Shown here: in pieces, positions 35,633-45,043 of the stretch
Numbering within the stretch: the first letter of the stretch is position 1
Layout: each line of letters opens with the position of its first letter
NCBI GenBank assembly: GCA_937883755.1
Contig: CAKZYA010000024.1
Span: forward strand, 114,618-178,617
Length of the DNA: 64,000 bases
From: an uncultured Flammeovirgaceae bacterium
GTDB taxonomy: Bacteria; Bacteroidota; Bacteroidia; Cytophagales; Cyclobacteriaceae
Direction of reading: 5' to 3'
The notes under the pieces: generated by a model
Told to the model about the DNA's origin: nothing
The model's database searches: none
Seen by the model: only the letters and a program-made list of their open reading frames with translations
Translations under genes and position numbers: made by a program

Positions 35633-36955
35633 TCACCAAAGACTGCTTAAAAATGGTTGAGAAGAAGTCAGCTCCTGAATATCACTGATAGTGACGGGAC
35701 CGAGTTCAAAGGCGGCAGTCTGGGCTTCCTGTAAGTAGTCCTGCCCTTGGCCACTTTCGCCATTTTTTAGATAAATTGCTCCTAAGTGATAGAGTACTTC
35801 TGGTTCCGATGTTTTTCTTTCTACGTGTTTTTGCACGATTTCTAACGCTTGTTGGTGATTTCCTTGAAGGTGATAAACCCAGGCGAGCAGATCGTAGGTT
35901 TGAGGTGTAGGTCGGCGTTGTATTTCTTCTTTAGCTAGTTCAATGGCTTGGTCAAATTGATGAAACTCTTCAGCATATAATGTTGCTAGGTACGGATTAT
36001 ACATATGAGCATATTGAGGCCGAGTAGCTTGGTTTACAAAGCTGGTAAGATACTCTCGTTTTTTACCTGTATCCCCTTGATAGGCGGCGATTTCAGCTAA
36101 GAACAAATATGTATCAGGAAGATTGGTCTTACGCAGAATTGCTTGTAAAATGACCTCAGCCTCAGCGACTTTTTGATCGTGAGCGTAGGCAATCCAGGCG
36201 ATACCTCGCAGTGGTGCTAGATAATCTGAGTTTAATTGAAGGGCTTGTAAATAATGATCGTAAGATTCCTGGATACGTCCGGCGTGACCGTACAAATCTC
36301 CCAAATGAGTCAGTGCCCAAGGTTTTACTTCTTTCCGACTGGGTAAATGTACGGCCTGTTCCATCACCCGAATAGCCGAATCAAGGTTGCCAATCTGATC
36401 CAGATATTTAGATAGGCGAACTAGATAATCGAATGAGTCTGGATTAGCATTATTTAGCAGAATATTTTCAGCAGCCTCGTATTCTCCCAATTCAGCATAG
36501 GCATCGTAAGCCATCATCATCGGGCCAAATTTTTCGTCGGTAGCGTCGTAAGCCTCTTGACTGTAATCCAGTGCTTTCTGAAACTCATGCTGCTGAATGG
36601 CATTGCTACTCAGAGCGATAAAATTGCCTAATTGTCGCTTTCCTCTAAGCATACCATTTGCCAGTTTAAACAGACTATCGGAATGGTGTAGGTATTCTAT
36701 TTTTCCGGTCAACTCAAATTGTTGTCGATGTAGAGTGGCTAGCTTTTGGACATACGTAAAGCCATTGGGTTGTTGCTGAATTTTTTTCTGCCAGAACTCA
36801 GCTTCCTTTTCTAGTGAGATAACTTTAGCGGAGTGTGATATATCGCTCTGAAGAAATTGGGTATAATCTTTCGGCTGAGTAATTTCTAAGGTTTCCTCAG
36901 GCTGGTGGCAAGAAAAGCCAATAATGCCGAATAAGATAATTGTAATATATTTCAT
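35633..36955 (-). CDS. TPR-repeat lipoprotein
   Basis: Periplasmic or surface lipoprotein of 440 residues. ATG at 36955 is chosen since it gives MKYITIILFGIIGFSC with a lipobox Cys, while the longer frame adds 11 residues before it. The body is a helical array with TPR signatures: AYAELGEYEAAENILL, LTHLGDLYGHAGRIQESYDHYLQALQLNSD, ETYDLLAWVYHLQGNHQQALE-like and EVLYHLGAIYLKNGESGQGQDYLQEA. It lies 50 bp after the DUF4331 C-part gene and before the TonB receptor, so it probably serves as scaffold for that system. No enzyme domain is visible. Confidence 0.85.
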   Translation of the reverse strand: MKYITIILFGIIGFSCHQPEETLEITQPKDYTQFLQSDISHSAKVISLEKEAEFWQKKIQQQPNGFTYVQKLATLHRQQFELTGKIEYLHHSDSLFKLANGMLRGKRQLGNFIALSSNAIQQHEFQKALDYSQEAYDATDEKFGPMMMAYDAYAELGEYEAAENILLNNANPDSFDYLVRLSKYLDQIGNLDSAIRVMEQAVHLPSRKEVKPWALTHLGDLYGHAGRIQESYDHYLQALQLNSDYLAPLRGIAWIAYAHDQKVAEAEVILQAILRKTNLPDTYLFLAEIAAYQGDTGKKREYLTSFVNQATRPQYAHMYNPYLATLYAEEFHQFDQAIELAKEEIQRRPTPQTYDLLAWVYHLQGNHQQALEIVQKHVERKTSEPEVLYHLGAIYLKNGESGQGQDYLQEAQTAAFELGPVTISDIQELTSSQPFLSSLW

Positions 36956-37005
36956 AGGTGAGAAATTAAGGTGGAGGAAGTTCTCCACCTGTAAGGTTAA
37001 GTTAA

Positions 37006-37869
37006 TTAGTGGGGTGCAGCCAGATAAGGGAAAGAAGTCAAAAACTCTTTATCGTTAGCCCCAACATTGTCACCAATCAGACCTGTTTGTAGATCGCTCA
37101 GGTTAGCCAGGTCATTACCCGCAAACGCTAGAATTAGGGTTACATCCACTACGTCGTCGGCAAGTCCTCGCCCATTCAGCACATTCTGACCGAGCATCAG
37201 ATTATTCAAGTCAGCAGGGCCGTAGGTAGAAGAAGCCGTTTTGTTGGAACCCAATACATCGGTAGCCAGCACGGTTGCGGTAGTAGCATTATCTAAGCCC
37301 AGCACGTTGGTGTAACTTCCCGGATCTAATCCAATGTAGCCTTGCAATGCATCGAGAATACCTTGGAAAGCCGTGGCATTAGCCGCTCCTTCAGTAGGTA
37401 AGGTTCGGTTATAACCGTTTTTGGTATCGGCATCCCCGAAGAAGTTAAAAACGGTATTGATCGCAGGTCTACCCATTTGATCAGCCGTAGCGAAGGTAGG
37501 GTTCTCTACCGTGATGGTGGTCATGGCCGAGGCGGTTCCTCCCGCATTGGTTACGGTAACCGTAGCTTCGTAATCACCTGCCTGCATCGCGACGAAAGAA
37601 GGCATAGCTGAGTCGCCGCCTTCTAAAGTAACTGTTCCCCCGCTGGGGTCAGTGACCGTCCAAGCGTAAGTAATGTTATCACCCATGGAAGATGACCCAT
37701 CTAGAGTTACGGCTTTTTCAATGTCTACGGTTTGGTCAGCTCCGGCATTAGCCTGCGGGGCTTCTACTTCAGGTACTGTGGGCTCATCTGGTTCGTCTTC
37801 CTTGCAGCTTGCGGTGGTCACCAGCAGTGCCAGACAAAATAAAATGGCGGTGTTCTTAATATTTTTCAT
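37006..37869 (-). CDS. Lipoprotein with PKD-like domain fused to the C-terminal half of DUF4331
   Basis: Lipobox Cys at about residue 23 (LLVTTASC) followed by an acidic linker. Residues about 38-122 form a PKD-like Ig domain (PQANAGADQTVDIEKAVTLDGSS, then YAWTVTDPSGG and GDYEATVTVTNAGG). From about residue 130 the sequence matches only the second half of DUF4331 proteins: DQMGRPAINTVFN, DDVVDVTLILAFAGND, and the typical end GANDKEFLTSFPYLAAPH. The first half is encoded by the gene just upstream (34 bp). Function of DUF4331 is unknown. Split and PKD fusion suggest two secreted chains that assemble. Confidence 0.85.
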   Translation of the reverse strand: MKNIKNTAILFCLALLVTTASCKEDEPDEPTVPEVEAPQANAGADQTVDIEKAVTLDGSSSMGDNITYAWTVTDPSGGTVTLEGGDSAMPSFVAMQAGDYEATVTVTNAGGTASAMTTITVENPTFATADQMGRPAINTVFNFFGDADTKNGYNRTLPTEGAANATAFQGILDALQGYIGLDPGSYTNVLGLDNATTATVLATDVLGSNKTASSTYGPADLNNLMLGQNVLNGRGLADDVVDVTLILAFAGNDLANLSDLQTGLIGDNVGANDKEFLTSFPYLAAPH

Positions 37870-37903
37870 CGTTAAATACTTTTATCGGTTGTTTGTGAGA
37901 TGT

Positions 37904-38623
37904 TTATTGTTTGCGTTTAGATTCAACCCAAGATGTGAATGCGTCACTACTTCCGAGTGATGATTTGGGCACTTCAATTACGACGGAGAGCACGTTAGTT
38001 CCAGCGAAGGCATCGTTTCCGGGGCTGTCAAAAGAAGTGGCGTAGGCTTCGCCATTGGCGGGATCTGGTACATCCAAGTTAAGGGCAGCCCCCGCTCCGT
38101 TTACAATGTCTACGAACTTGAAGAAGTCCATAAAGAAGGGGTCATCCCGAGAGCCAGCAAACACTTTAATGCCTTCAGACTCGCCAACAGTAGGCTCACT
38201 ACCGTAAGCAGTAACGGCGGCTTCCACCCGAGTGCCATCGGTAGCCACTTGGCTGTTTAATCCAGCAGCAGCGGGCGCAGTTGGACCAAAAGCAATTACC
38301 TTCCCGTCACGGAAGATGGCTTGGATGACTAAATCCTCTAAATTATCACCATCGTTGTCAATATTGAATTCGTACATCACATCTTCGTCAAAAGAGGCAT
38401 CGGCAGTAGCTGATGGAGCAGTTAGGCCGAGCACATTGCAGACGAACACGTAGTTGTCAGCGTTTTCGGGGCTTTCAAAAGCATAGAAATCAGTGATGTC
38501 AGCTGCGGTGCTTCCAGTGGCTAAAGAGCCCACTGCTGGGGCATCAATGTGGTCAGCGCCAATGAGATAAATGCCACTGGCAACAATAGTCATCATACCG
38601 ATGACCAAAATGAATCGTTTCAT
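37904..38623 (-). CDS. Secreted N-terminal half of a DUF4331 protein
   Basis: The ATG at 38623 gives a signal peptide (MKRFILVIGMMTIVASGIYLIGA) directly followed by DHIDAPAVG, the conserved DUF4331 start. Next come DITDFYAFESPENADNYVFVC, DEDVMYEFNIDNDGDNLEDL and GSRDDPFFMDFFKFVDIV, then NVLSVVIEVPKSSLG and a stop at 239 residues, where full-length DUF4331 proteins continue into the second half. The Asp-rich DNDGDN stretch may bind calcium (inference). It is the first gene of the minus-strand operon with the C-part, TPR lipoprotein and TonB receptor. An in-frame upstream start at 38668 would only lengthen the leader. Confidence 0.86.
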   Translation of the reverse strand: MKRFILVIGMMTIVASGIYLIGADHIDAPAVGSLATGSTAADITDFYAFESPENADNYVFVCNVLGLTAPSATADASFDEDVMYEFNIDNDGDNLEDLVIQAIFRDGKVIAFGPTAPAAAGLNSQVATDGTRVEAAVTAYGSEPTVGESEGIKVFAGSRDDPFFMDFFKFVDIVNGAGAALNLDVPDPANGEAYATSFDSPGNDAFAGTNVLSVVIEVPKSSLGSSDAFTSWVESKRKQ

Positions 38624-38961
38624 GAGAATGGTGTTTTGGTAAAAATTTCTTTGAGATTGTTGACCCATCTACGGAGGTAGAGTAGCAGTTGGATTTCTGA
38701 CAGGAAGGTTTATTGAAAAAAAATTTCCTTAGCCCGAAGTATTACCACCATCATACGGTAGATGAACTGGGGATGGAGAGCCTGATAAATGATGGCGTAA
38801 CTTATCTTGGGAAACGACTCGGTTTTAAAGGTTAAATTGAGTGTAAAAAGTATAAATTAGTCTCAATTAGATGTTAATGTGAATTTCATGTAAAATTCTG
38901 ATTTTCAGAAATTTGTGGCTCTTAAAAAAGTTTTGTGGTGCGTGTGGTAGCCGTCCCACAA
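38624..38961. other. Spacer between hydrolase gene and DUF4331 operon
   Basis: This should hold the promoter of the DUF4331 operon. A 5-bp hairpin TCTAC/GTAGA sits near 38668-38681. No coding frame is credible. A possible terminator of the hydrolase gene is listed separately. Confidence 0.4.
38892..38910 (-). terminator. Possible weak terminator of the acetyl-xylan-esterase-like gene
   Basis: TTCTGA (38896-38901) and TCAGAA (38905-38910) form a 6-bp hairpin with a 3-nt loop. On the minus strand it is followed by TTTT. It lies 52 bp past the stop of the hydrolase gene. Confidence 0.4.
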
Positions 38962-40137
38962 TCAATAGTTAGACAGCAGGTTGGTAGCGGCCTGATCACC
39001 CTGAATAGCATGTGCAGGCTGGGGATATTTCTCGGTAAAAACAAGTAGTTGTTCGTGGGGTAAAATCGTAATAAAATTTTCGTCAATTTCTCCTTGAGTA
39101 TTCTGGATCTCACTTATTGAGAGGCTGAGATGTTTAGCTAAAAAGTGATATACTGCCTTACGTTTGTTGATTCCGTAGTCGTGTTGCTCATTAGGCAAGT
39201 GGTGGTTTTCTACTAGCTTGGCTTTGCCGTACAGTTGGTAGATATTGCGGATATAAGGGTACTCAACTTTTGGATTATTTTTTGTCCAATCGTCACCATC
39301 CGATACCAGTAACAGCGGACGGGGAGCAGCCAAGGCCGCAATCTCTACATTACTAGTCTGATGATCTTGGCTACGGTGAATAGGTAAACCACTTTCACAA
39401 ACACAGCCTCCAAAAAAGTGAGCCGACACCATCACGACCGGAGCAGATACGGCAATCCGTTCATCTAGAGCAGTGAGTAGAAAAGTCTGCGTTCCCCCAC
39501 CGGAAGCTCCGGTCACTGCTATTTGCTCCGGGTCTACTTCCGGTAAGGAGATTATAAAATCCACTGCTCGAAGGCTGTTAATTGTCTGCAATACCAAAGC
39601 CAGCGGATGTCTGTGTGAAGTTTGACTGGCTTCGCCGTAGCCAATCATATCGTAAGCCAGTACAATTGCGCCCATGCGGGCTAAACTAGCGCAACGCTTC
39701 TGCATATCTTCCCGGGTTCGGGCGGAGTAGACTGAATCTTGAAAATGACCATGAGGAGAAAGTACTGCCGGGTACGATGGCAGCTGACGAGTAGGTCGAT
39801 ATAAATTACCGGTTACAAAAAAGCCCGGTAAGCTTTCAAAGGCAATATTTTCTACCGTATAGCCATCTAATTCTTTTTTGTTGCGAATAATTGGGCTGAG
39901 CGGGGTGCGCTCAAAGTTCCTATTCAATCCTAAACCCTCCCAGATTCCCTGGCGGATTCGCTCGGCTCGAGTCTCCCAACTGGCTACGTCATGGTAACTT
40001 CGGGCGAAGCGTTCCAGTGCAGTTTTGCCTTCAGCTTCGGTAAAGTGGTGTCCCTGGCAGAGCATAGCGGTATCTACTGACTGGGAAAAAACATAGGTTG
40101 GTAAAAATAATAGTAGGAGTAACGTGGTAGGTTTCAT
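38962..40137 (-). CDS. Secreted alpha/beta hydrolase, acetyl-xylan-esterase-like
   Basis: Exported esterase-type hydrolase of 391 residues. A signal peptide (MKPTTLLLLLFLPTYVFSQ) is clear. The fold motifs are SYPAVLSPHGHF (oxyanion region), VLAYDMIGYGEASQ, the nucleophile elbow GASGGGTQTF near residue 215, the acid region LLLVSDGDDWT and the catalytic His in NEQHDYG. The arrangement resembles the acetyl-xylan-esterase/dienelactone-hydrolase group often found near polysaccharide genes in marine Bacteroidota. It is divergent from the S1/P1 nuclease gene (133-bp shared promoter region). The substrate is not known; carbohydrate ester is inferred. Confidence 0.85.
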   Translation of the reverse strand: MKPTTLLLLLFLPTYVFSQSVDTAMLCQGHHFTEAEGKTALERFARSYHDVASWETRAERIRQGIWEGLGLNRNFERTPLSPIIRNKKELDGYTVENIAFESLPGFFVTGNLYRPTRQLPSYPAVLSPHGHFQDSVYSARTREDMQKRCASLARMGAIVLAYDMIGYGEASQTSHRHPLALVLQTINSLRAVDFIISLPEVDPEQIAVTGASGGGTQTFLLTALDERIAVSAPVVMVSAHFFGGCVCESGLPIHRSQDHQTSNVEIAALAAPRPLLLVSDGDDWTKNNPKVEYPYIRNIYQLYGKAKLVENHHLPNEQHDYGINKRKAVYHFLAKHLSLSISEIQNTQGEIDENFITILPHEQLLVFTEKYPQPAHAIQGDQAATNLLSNY

Positions 40138-40270
40138 TAGGATAAGATAGCAATAATACGCTTAGGCATAAAGGCTTGGTCACTAAAGAAGAGGCAAGAA
40201 TGTAAAAAGTAATTATCTGACTTTTCTCCTTTGCAGAATGATGTATCTTCGCTGCAAACCGATAACCACC

Positions 40271-41047
40271 ATGAAGAAATTAATAGCTACACTATCTCTA
40301 ATTATTTTTATCAACCAAATTGGCTTTGGGTGGGGATCAATAGCACATCGGGCGATTGGGCAACTAGCTCAGTGGCATTTGAGCCGAACTGCCGAAGCTC
40401 GTATTACTCAAATTCTAGGATCAGTAGATCTAGCAATGGCGAGTACCTGGATGGATGAAATCCGTTCTGATTCGGCTTACGATTACACCAACACTTGGCA
40501 CTGGGTTACCGTACCCACTGGAACTACTTATGATCCCGAAATTCAGGTGCCAACAGGTAATGCTTACGAAGCAACTCAGCGAATTATCTCTGCCTTAAAA
40601 AGTGATACTCTATCATTAGAGCAAGAGCAGGAGTATTTAAAAATGTTGGTTCACCTGGTTGGCGATTTACATCAGCCTCTGCACATAGGTACGGGTGAAG
40701 ACCGGGGCGGTAATGATGTTCGGGTACGCTGGATGTATGAACCTGATTCATCTAACTTGCACCGGGTCTGGGATAGCGATATGGTTAATGCCAAGCAACT
40801 AAGCTACACCGAACTAGCAAATCACCTCAACCGGTACGTTACACCTGAACTGGTGAGTGAAAACCAATCAGTTTACATAGAGCAGTGGCTAGATGAAGCA
40901 GTGGAACTGCGCGATACGGTGTACGACGTGCCGGATAATAAACGTCTCGGTTATGAATACATGTACCACAACTGGCCAATTGTAGAACAACGGTTATTAC
41001 TCGCGGGGCTTAGACTAGCAACTATTCTGAATGATATTTATGGATGA
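40271..41047 (+). CDS. Secreted S1/P1-type nuclease
   Basis: Zinc-dependent single-strand nuclease / phosphodiesterase, exported. ATG at 40271 gives a signal peptide (MKKLIATLSLIIFINQIGFG) whose cleavage would expose WGSIAH; in this family the mature N-terminal Trp and the His five residues later bind zinc, which supports the start choice. Other zinc-site motifs are MDEIRSD, TWHWVTVP, LVHLVGDLHQPLH and GGNDVRVRW...NLHRVWDSDM. Length 258 is normal. An upstream near-consensus TATCTTCG at 40244-40251 may be the -7 promoter box. It is likely used for nucleic acid scavenging, with no operon partners. Confidence 0.93.
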   Translation: MKKLIATLSLIIFINQIGFGWGSIAHRAIGQLAQWHLSRTAEARITQILGSVDLAMASTWMDEIRSDSAYDYTNTWHWVTVPTGTTYDPEIQVPTGNAYEATQRIISALKSDTLSLEQEQEYLKMLVHLVGDLHQPLHIGTGEDRGGNDVRVRWMYEPDSSNLHRVWDSDMVNAKQLSYTELANHLNRYVTPELVSENQSVYIEQWLDEAVELRDTVYDVPDNKRLGYEYMYHNWPIVEQRLLLAGLRLATILNDIYG

Positions 41048-41250
41048 GTAGCGTGGCGCTGGGTGCTCGGCGCGAGGAGTAAAGATAAGTTGCTTTAACG
41101 TCAAGCCTCTAATCCATACTCCTATTTCTTGACTCCCGCTTTCGGAATCCATACCTCCCCGCCCCGTGCTTCCATCTTCTCACTTCCTTCTTCCAGCAAT
41201 ACATTTACTGATCTTTTCATTTTCTGGTGGCAGACCGTATATTCACCAGC

Positions 41251-42849
41251 ATGAATACCCAACCTGCTTCATTACGCTTTTTCAGCTTTTTATCAGTTTT
41301 ACTTTTCGCTATTGTTACGGCAGCTTGTCAGTCTGAGCCTGCCTCTGAGTCTTCGCCGGATAACCGTCCGAATATTCTACTGATTATGGCGGATGATTTG
41401 GGCTATTCTGATCTGGGATGTTACGGTAGTGAGATTAGTACTCCGAACTTGGATAAGCTAGCGAAGTCAGGAGTGACGTTTCGTCATTTCTACAATACGG
41501 CGCGTTGCTGCCCTACCCGGGCTTCCCTACTTACGGGCTTGTATCCGCATGAAGCTGGGATGGGAGCAATGGTCAGTGGGGTAAACAGTGATCCTGAACC
41601 GGGAGCTTACCAAGGCTATTTAAACAATAAATGCCTAACATTAGCAGAATTTTTAAAGCCTGCGGGATACAACACCTATATGTCGGGCAAATGGCACGTG
41701 GGTGAAAAGCCGGAGTACTGGCCTACTAAGCGAGGCTTTGATAAGTACTTCGGCTTGATTAGTGGAGCCAGTAGCTACTACGAGGTGATCACCGATCAGC
41801 CCCGGGTGCGGCAGATGGCTTACAACGGTCAGCCCTGGACTCCACCTAAAGAGGGGTTCTATATGACCGACGCTCTATCGGATTCGGCTGCTTCTTTCTT
41901 AACTCAGCACTTTTCCCAAGAGAGTACTCAACCCTTCTTTATGTATCTCGCCTATACGGCTCCGCACTGGCCACTACACGCTTTACCCGAAGACATTGCT
42001 AATTACCAAGGCCGTTACGATGATGGTTGGGAGGATTTACGTCAAGAACGCTACTTACGAATGCAGAAAGAAGGAATGATCGATACCAACTTTCAATTGC
42101 CACCCTGGGAGGAAGATATACCCGAGTGGAATCAGCGCGATACATCGCTTCACTGGGAGCGACGAATGGAAGTGTACGCTGCCATGGTTGACCGAATGGA
42201 TCAGGGGTTAGGCCGGGTGTTTGAAACACTGCAAACTAACAATGCCTGGGATAATACTTTGGTGATCTTCTTATCTGACAATGGTGGGTCGCCGGAAGAT
42301 ATTACCGGACGAAAGCTGAATGATCCTAATGTAGAAATTGGGTTACCCGGTTCTTACGCGGCGTACCGCAAGCCCTGGTCCATCGCATCTAACACTCCGT
42401 TTCGTCGCTATAAACGCTACGTAGAAGAAGGTGGAATTGCTTCCCCACTGATTATGCACTGGCCTGATGGAATAGAGCCGACTGAACGGGTAGACAGCTA
42501 CGCCCATGTGGTAGACATTTATCCCACTATTGCCCGCTTGGCTCAAGCTACCTATCCAGATAGTGTTCGGGCGTTAAGGGGAATCAATCTATTATCCATC
42601 ATCGAAAGTGACTCAGTGCCTTCTGAGCGGCCGCTATTTTGGGAGCATATTGGGCATCAGGCAATGCGACAAGGAAAGTGGAAAATCGTAAGTCAAGCCC
42701 CAGCGTACCAATGGTCACTTTACGACATGCAGCAAGACCCAACCGAACTCAATGATGTTAGCACCGAATTCCCCAAAGTGCTAGATCAGATGAGCCAGAC
42801 CTACGATCAGTGGGCAGAAGAAGTAGGGGTGCAGAAGGGAGCGGGATAA
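41251..42849 (+). CDS. Secreted type I sulfatase (arylsulfatase-like)
   Basis: Hydrolyses sulfate esters, probably of carbohydrates. The ATG at 41251 gives a lipoprotein-type leader ending ATAAC; a GTG 24 bp upstream is open but less likely. The metal-binding start NILLIMADDLGYSDLGCYG and the formylglycine motif CCPTRASLLTG, with C86 as the residue converted to formylglycine, are intact. SGKWHVG, YTAPHWPLH and the metal pair VIFLSDNGG follow. Length 532 is usual for S1 sulfatases. An anaerobic-type or FGE maturation enzyme must act elsewhere in the genome. It stands alone between the nuclease and an unknown membrane protein. Confidence 0.93.
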   Translation: MNTQPASLRFFSFLSVLLFAIVTAACQSEPASESSPDNRPNILLIMADDLGYSDLGCYGSEISTPNLDKLAKSGVTFRHFYNTARCCPTRASLLTGLYPHEAGMGAMVSGVNSDPEPGAYQGYLNNKCLTLAEFLKPAGYNTYMSGKWHVGEKPEYWPTKRGFDKYFGLISGASSYYEVITDQPRVRQMAYNGQPWTPPKEGFYMTDALSDSAASFLTQHFSQESTQPFFMYLAYTAPHWPLHALPEDIANYQGRYDDGWEDLRQERYLRMQKEGMIDTNFQLPPWEEDIPEWNQRDTSLHWERRMEVYAAMVDRMDQGLGRVFETLQTNNAWDNTLVIFLSDNGGSPEDITGRKLNDPNVEIGLPGSYAAYRKPWSIASNTPFRRYKRYVEEGGIASPLIMHWPDGIEPTERVDSYAHVVDIYPTIARLAQATYPDSVRALRGINLLSIIESDSVPSERPLFWEHIGHQAMRQGKWKIVSQAPAYQWSLYDMQQDPTELNDVSTEFPKVLDQMSQTYDQWAEEVGVQKGAG

Positions 42850-42947
42850 ACTAAATTAAGGTAGGCAGGTTATAACCGTACTATCTTCCGACGTCAGCAC
42901 CAGTGAGTATTATTTTGACTTCACTCACGATTGCTGAAATCACCAGC

Positions 42948-43838
42948 ATGAAAGCATTAGATGCTATTGCCAATAAGATCCTAGACGATCACTTTAAGGA
43001 ACGCTTTGATCAGTTAATGATCAACCTAAGTATCGTCGGGTTTCTTATTCATGTTTTTTTAGTCTTCTTACATTGGCTGCATGTACTGCCCGTCGATTTG
43101 TTAAAGGGAAGCTTGCTGACCAACCCTATTGCCACATTATATACTCCTTTTACCTTTATTCTAGTATTTGAGGTCTACCTACTAATCTACTACCTACCTT
43201 CCTCGTTCACCACCTTTGTGAGTAAGCAGTATGAGATTATTTCACTAATTGTGGTGCGACGTATTTTTAAAGATGTATCTAATGCTACCTTATCGCTTGA
43301 TTGGTTTGCGTATGATTATAACATTCAGTTGTTAGCGGATTTGGTCGGTCTAATTGTGCTATTTCTAATTATCCAGCAATTTAATCGGCAGGCAAAATCA
43401 AGTCCCAAAATAGGCTTCTCCGAGCGCATCGCGCCATTCCTGAGGTTTAAACGGCGAGTGAGTGTATTGTTGTTCGCTGCCTTTGTCGGGCTTACCATAT
43501 TTAGCTTTGTAAAGTGGCTGCTAGAAACATACTGGTACCTAACTGAGCAGATTAGCGAAGTAACTGATATCAATTGGATCTTTTATCATGAGTTTTTCAT
43601 ACTGCTCATCCTGATCGACGTACTAGTATTAATTGTCTCCTTTAAGCATATTAAGGATTACAACCAACTCATCAGAAATACCGGATTTATCTTATCCACT
43701 GTACTTATCCGGATGTCGTTCAGTGCCGAAGGTTTAATCAATATTATCATTATTGTGTTTGGAGTTCTGTTTGGGTTGGTTATACAAGCTATTTACAATC
43801 GGGGCTCGGTTGTATTTCAGGAAGAAGAAGAAATATAG
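42948..43838 (+). CDS. Integral membrane protein of unknown function
   Basis: About 296 residues with six or seven hydrophobic segments (for example NLSIVGFLIHVFLVFLHWLH, FTFILVFEVYLLIYYL, LLADLVGLIVLFLIIQQF, VSVLLFAAFVGLTIFSFVKW, FFILLILIDVLVLIVSF, NIIIIVFGVLFGLVIQAIY). The soluble N-terminus is short and the C-terminus is acidic (FQEEEEI). The ATG at 42948 is chosen; a GTG at 42903 in the same frame would add 15 residues. No family is recognised. It follows the sulfatase by about 100 bp on the same strand, but a link in function is not shown. Confidence 0.7.
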   Translation: MKALDAIANKILDDHFKERFDQLMINLSIVGFLIHVFLVFLHWLHVLPVDLLKGSLLTNPIATLYTPFTFILVFEVYLLIYYLPSSFTTFVSKQYEIISLIVVRRIFKDVSNATLSLDWFAYDYNIQLLADLVGLIVLFLIIQQFNRQAKSSPKIGFSERIAPFLRFKRRVSVLLFAAFVGLTIFSFVKWLLETYWYLTEQISEVTDINWIFYHEFFILLILIDVLVLIVSFKHIKDYNQLIRNTGFILSTVLIRMSFSAEGLINIIIIVFGVLFGLVIQAIYNRGSVVFQEEEEI

Positions 43839-44325
43839 AAGCGCTCGGAAGTAGCAAGTTAAATTTTCTAGCTGTCTCAATTTCTTCTTGAAGAACAGGT
43901 AAGCAAGTTATGGATATCTAGACGTTCGCTAATTCTGGGGTAGCTGAAGATGTGGGTGTTCTTACATGAGATGCGCGTAAAATAGTCAGTTTCTAGGGGA
44001 TTATTATTCATATAAGGTATAATGCTCAGGCTGTGGCGCAGTATTGCTTCTAGAGCAAAAATAAGCCTAATCGAGTGCTTTTGTTAAAAGTACCCATCCA
44101 CTTTTATTGCGCTAAATGTAAAGTATCTGAAATAGAGGTATGCCACATTTGTTCATATAGAAGTATGATTAATTATATTTTATTTAAAAAAACTATAATA
44201 GAAAATATAATATTATTATTTTTGCTGTAAAAAGTAAAATTATTTACAAGAAGACTTACCCTAAATGAGAACATCAAAAAAACGTAGTTTATTCTAAAAT
44301 CAAACAATAAAAACTAATCGTAATA
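43839..44325. other. Non-coding spacer, AT-rich toward its right end
   Basis: No credible gene on either strand. The right-hand 180 bp is very A/T-rich, as expected for a promoter region of the next gene. No terminator, RNA gene or clear promoter box was seen. Confidence 0.4.
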
Positions 44326-44997
44326 ATGACACGTGAACAGCAATTACAGTTCTGTAAGAAGTGTGAAAACCGAAAGATGGATGTGCAACAGGGGCTACTC
44401 TGTGGCCTTACTGGTGAGAAAGCTACCTTTGAGCAAGAATGTCCTGATTTTGTCCGGGATGAATCGGTAGAGGATGTACCCATGGCGACCGAAGAGGCTC
44501 TCACAGCGGAAGAAGTAACCCAGCGACTACCCACTGATTTAGTTGAAAAACTGCGGGTGGAGCAAAACCTGCCATTGGGCGTTGGTGCTGGATTGGCAGT
44601 TGGATTAATCGGAGCTGTGCTTTGGGGAGCGATTACGGTAGCCACTGAGTTTCAGATTGGGTACATGGCAGTAGCGATTGGGGCCGGAGTTGGATACGCG
44701 ATACGGATATTCGGTAAAGGCATCGACGAGATTTTTGGCTACTGCGGGGCAGTCATTGCCTTAGTGAGTTGTTTGCTAGGTAATTTCCTAAGTATCATCG
44801 GTTTCGTAGCCAACGCCGAAGGGCTTACCTATCTGGAAACGCTCGCAATGGTTGACTATAGCTTGATACCAGAAATTATGATGGCCACTTTCAATATTAT
44901 TGATCTGCTCTTCTACGGGATTGCACTCTACGAAGGCTATAAATTCTCATTTCGCCGAATTACCGAAGAAGATATAAAAACTTTAGGAGCTAACTAA
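44326..44997 (+). CDS. Membrane protein with N-terminal four-Cys motif
   Basis: 223 residues. The N-terminus carries a Cys pattern C10-x2-C13-x12-C26-x12-C39 (FCKKCENRK, LLCGLTG, QECPDF), likely a small zinc-binding module that recurs in Bacteroidota membrane proteins. About 40 acidic, linker-like residues follow, then four hydrophobic segments (LPLGVGAGLAVGLIGAVLWG, MAVAIGAGVGYAIRIFG, YCGAVIALVSCLLGNFLSII, MMATFNIIDLLFYGIALY) and a basic end. It is followed after 46 bp by an M48 protease, so the two are probably co-transcribed. Function unknown; a regulatory or quality-control role with the protease is inference. Confidence 0.75.
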   Translation: MTREQQLQFCKKCENRKMDVQQGLLCGLTGEKATFEQECPDFVRDESVEDVPMATEEALTAEEVTQRLPTDLVEKLRVEQNLPLGVGAGLAVGLIGAVLWGAITVATEFQIGYMAVAIGAGVGYAIRIFGKGIDEIFGYCGAVIALVSCLLGNFLSIIGFVANAEGLTYLETLAMVDYSLIPEIMMATFNIIDLLFYGIALYEGYKFSFRRITEEDIKTLGAN

Positions 44998-45043
44998 GCC
45001 ACATGGAAACGCAAAGAGGTACTCAAGAGACTATAAGAAGTGG

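Noticed and set aside
40231..40458. Plus-strand frame overlapping the S1/P1 nuclease start
   Set aside because: Out of frame with the nuclease, whose signal peptide and zinc ligands fix the correct frame.
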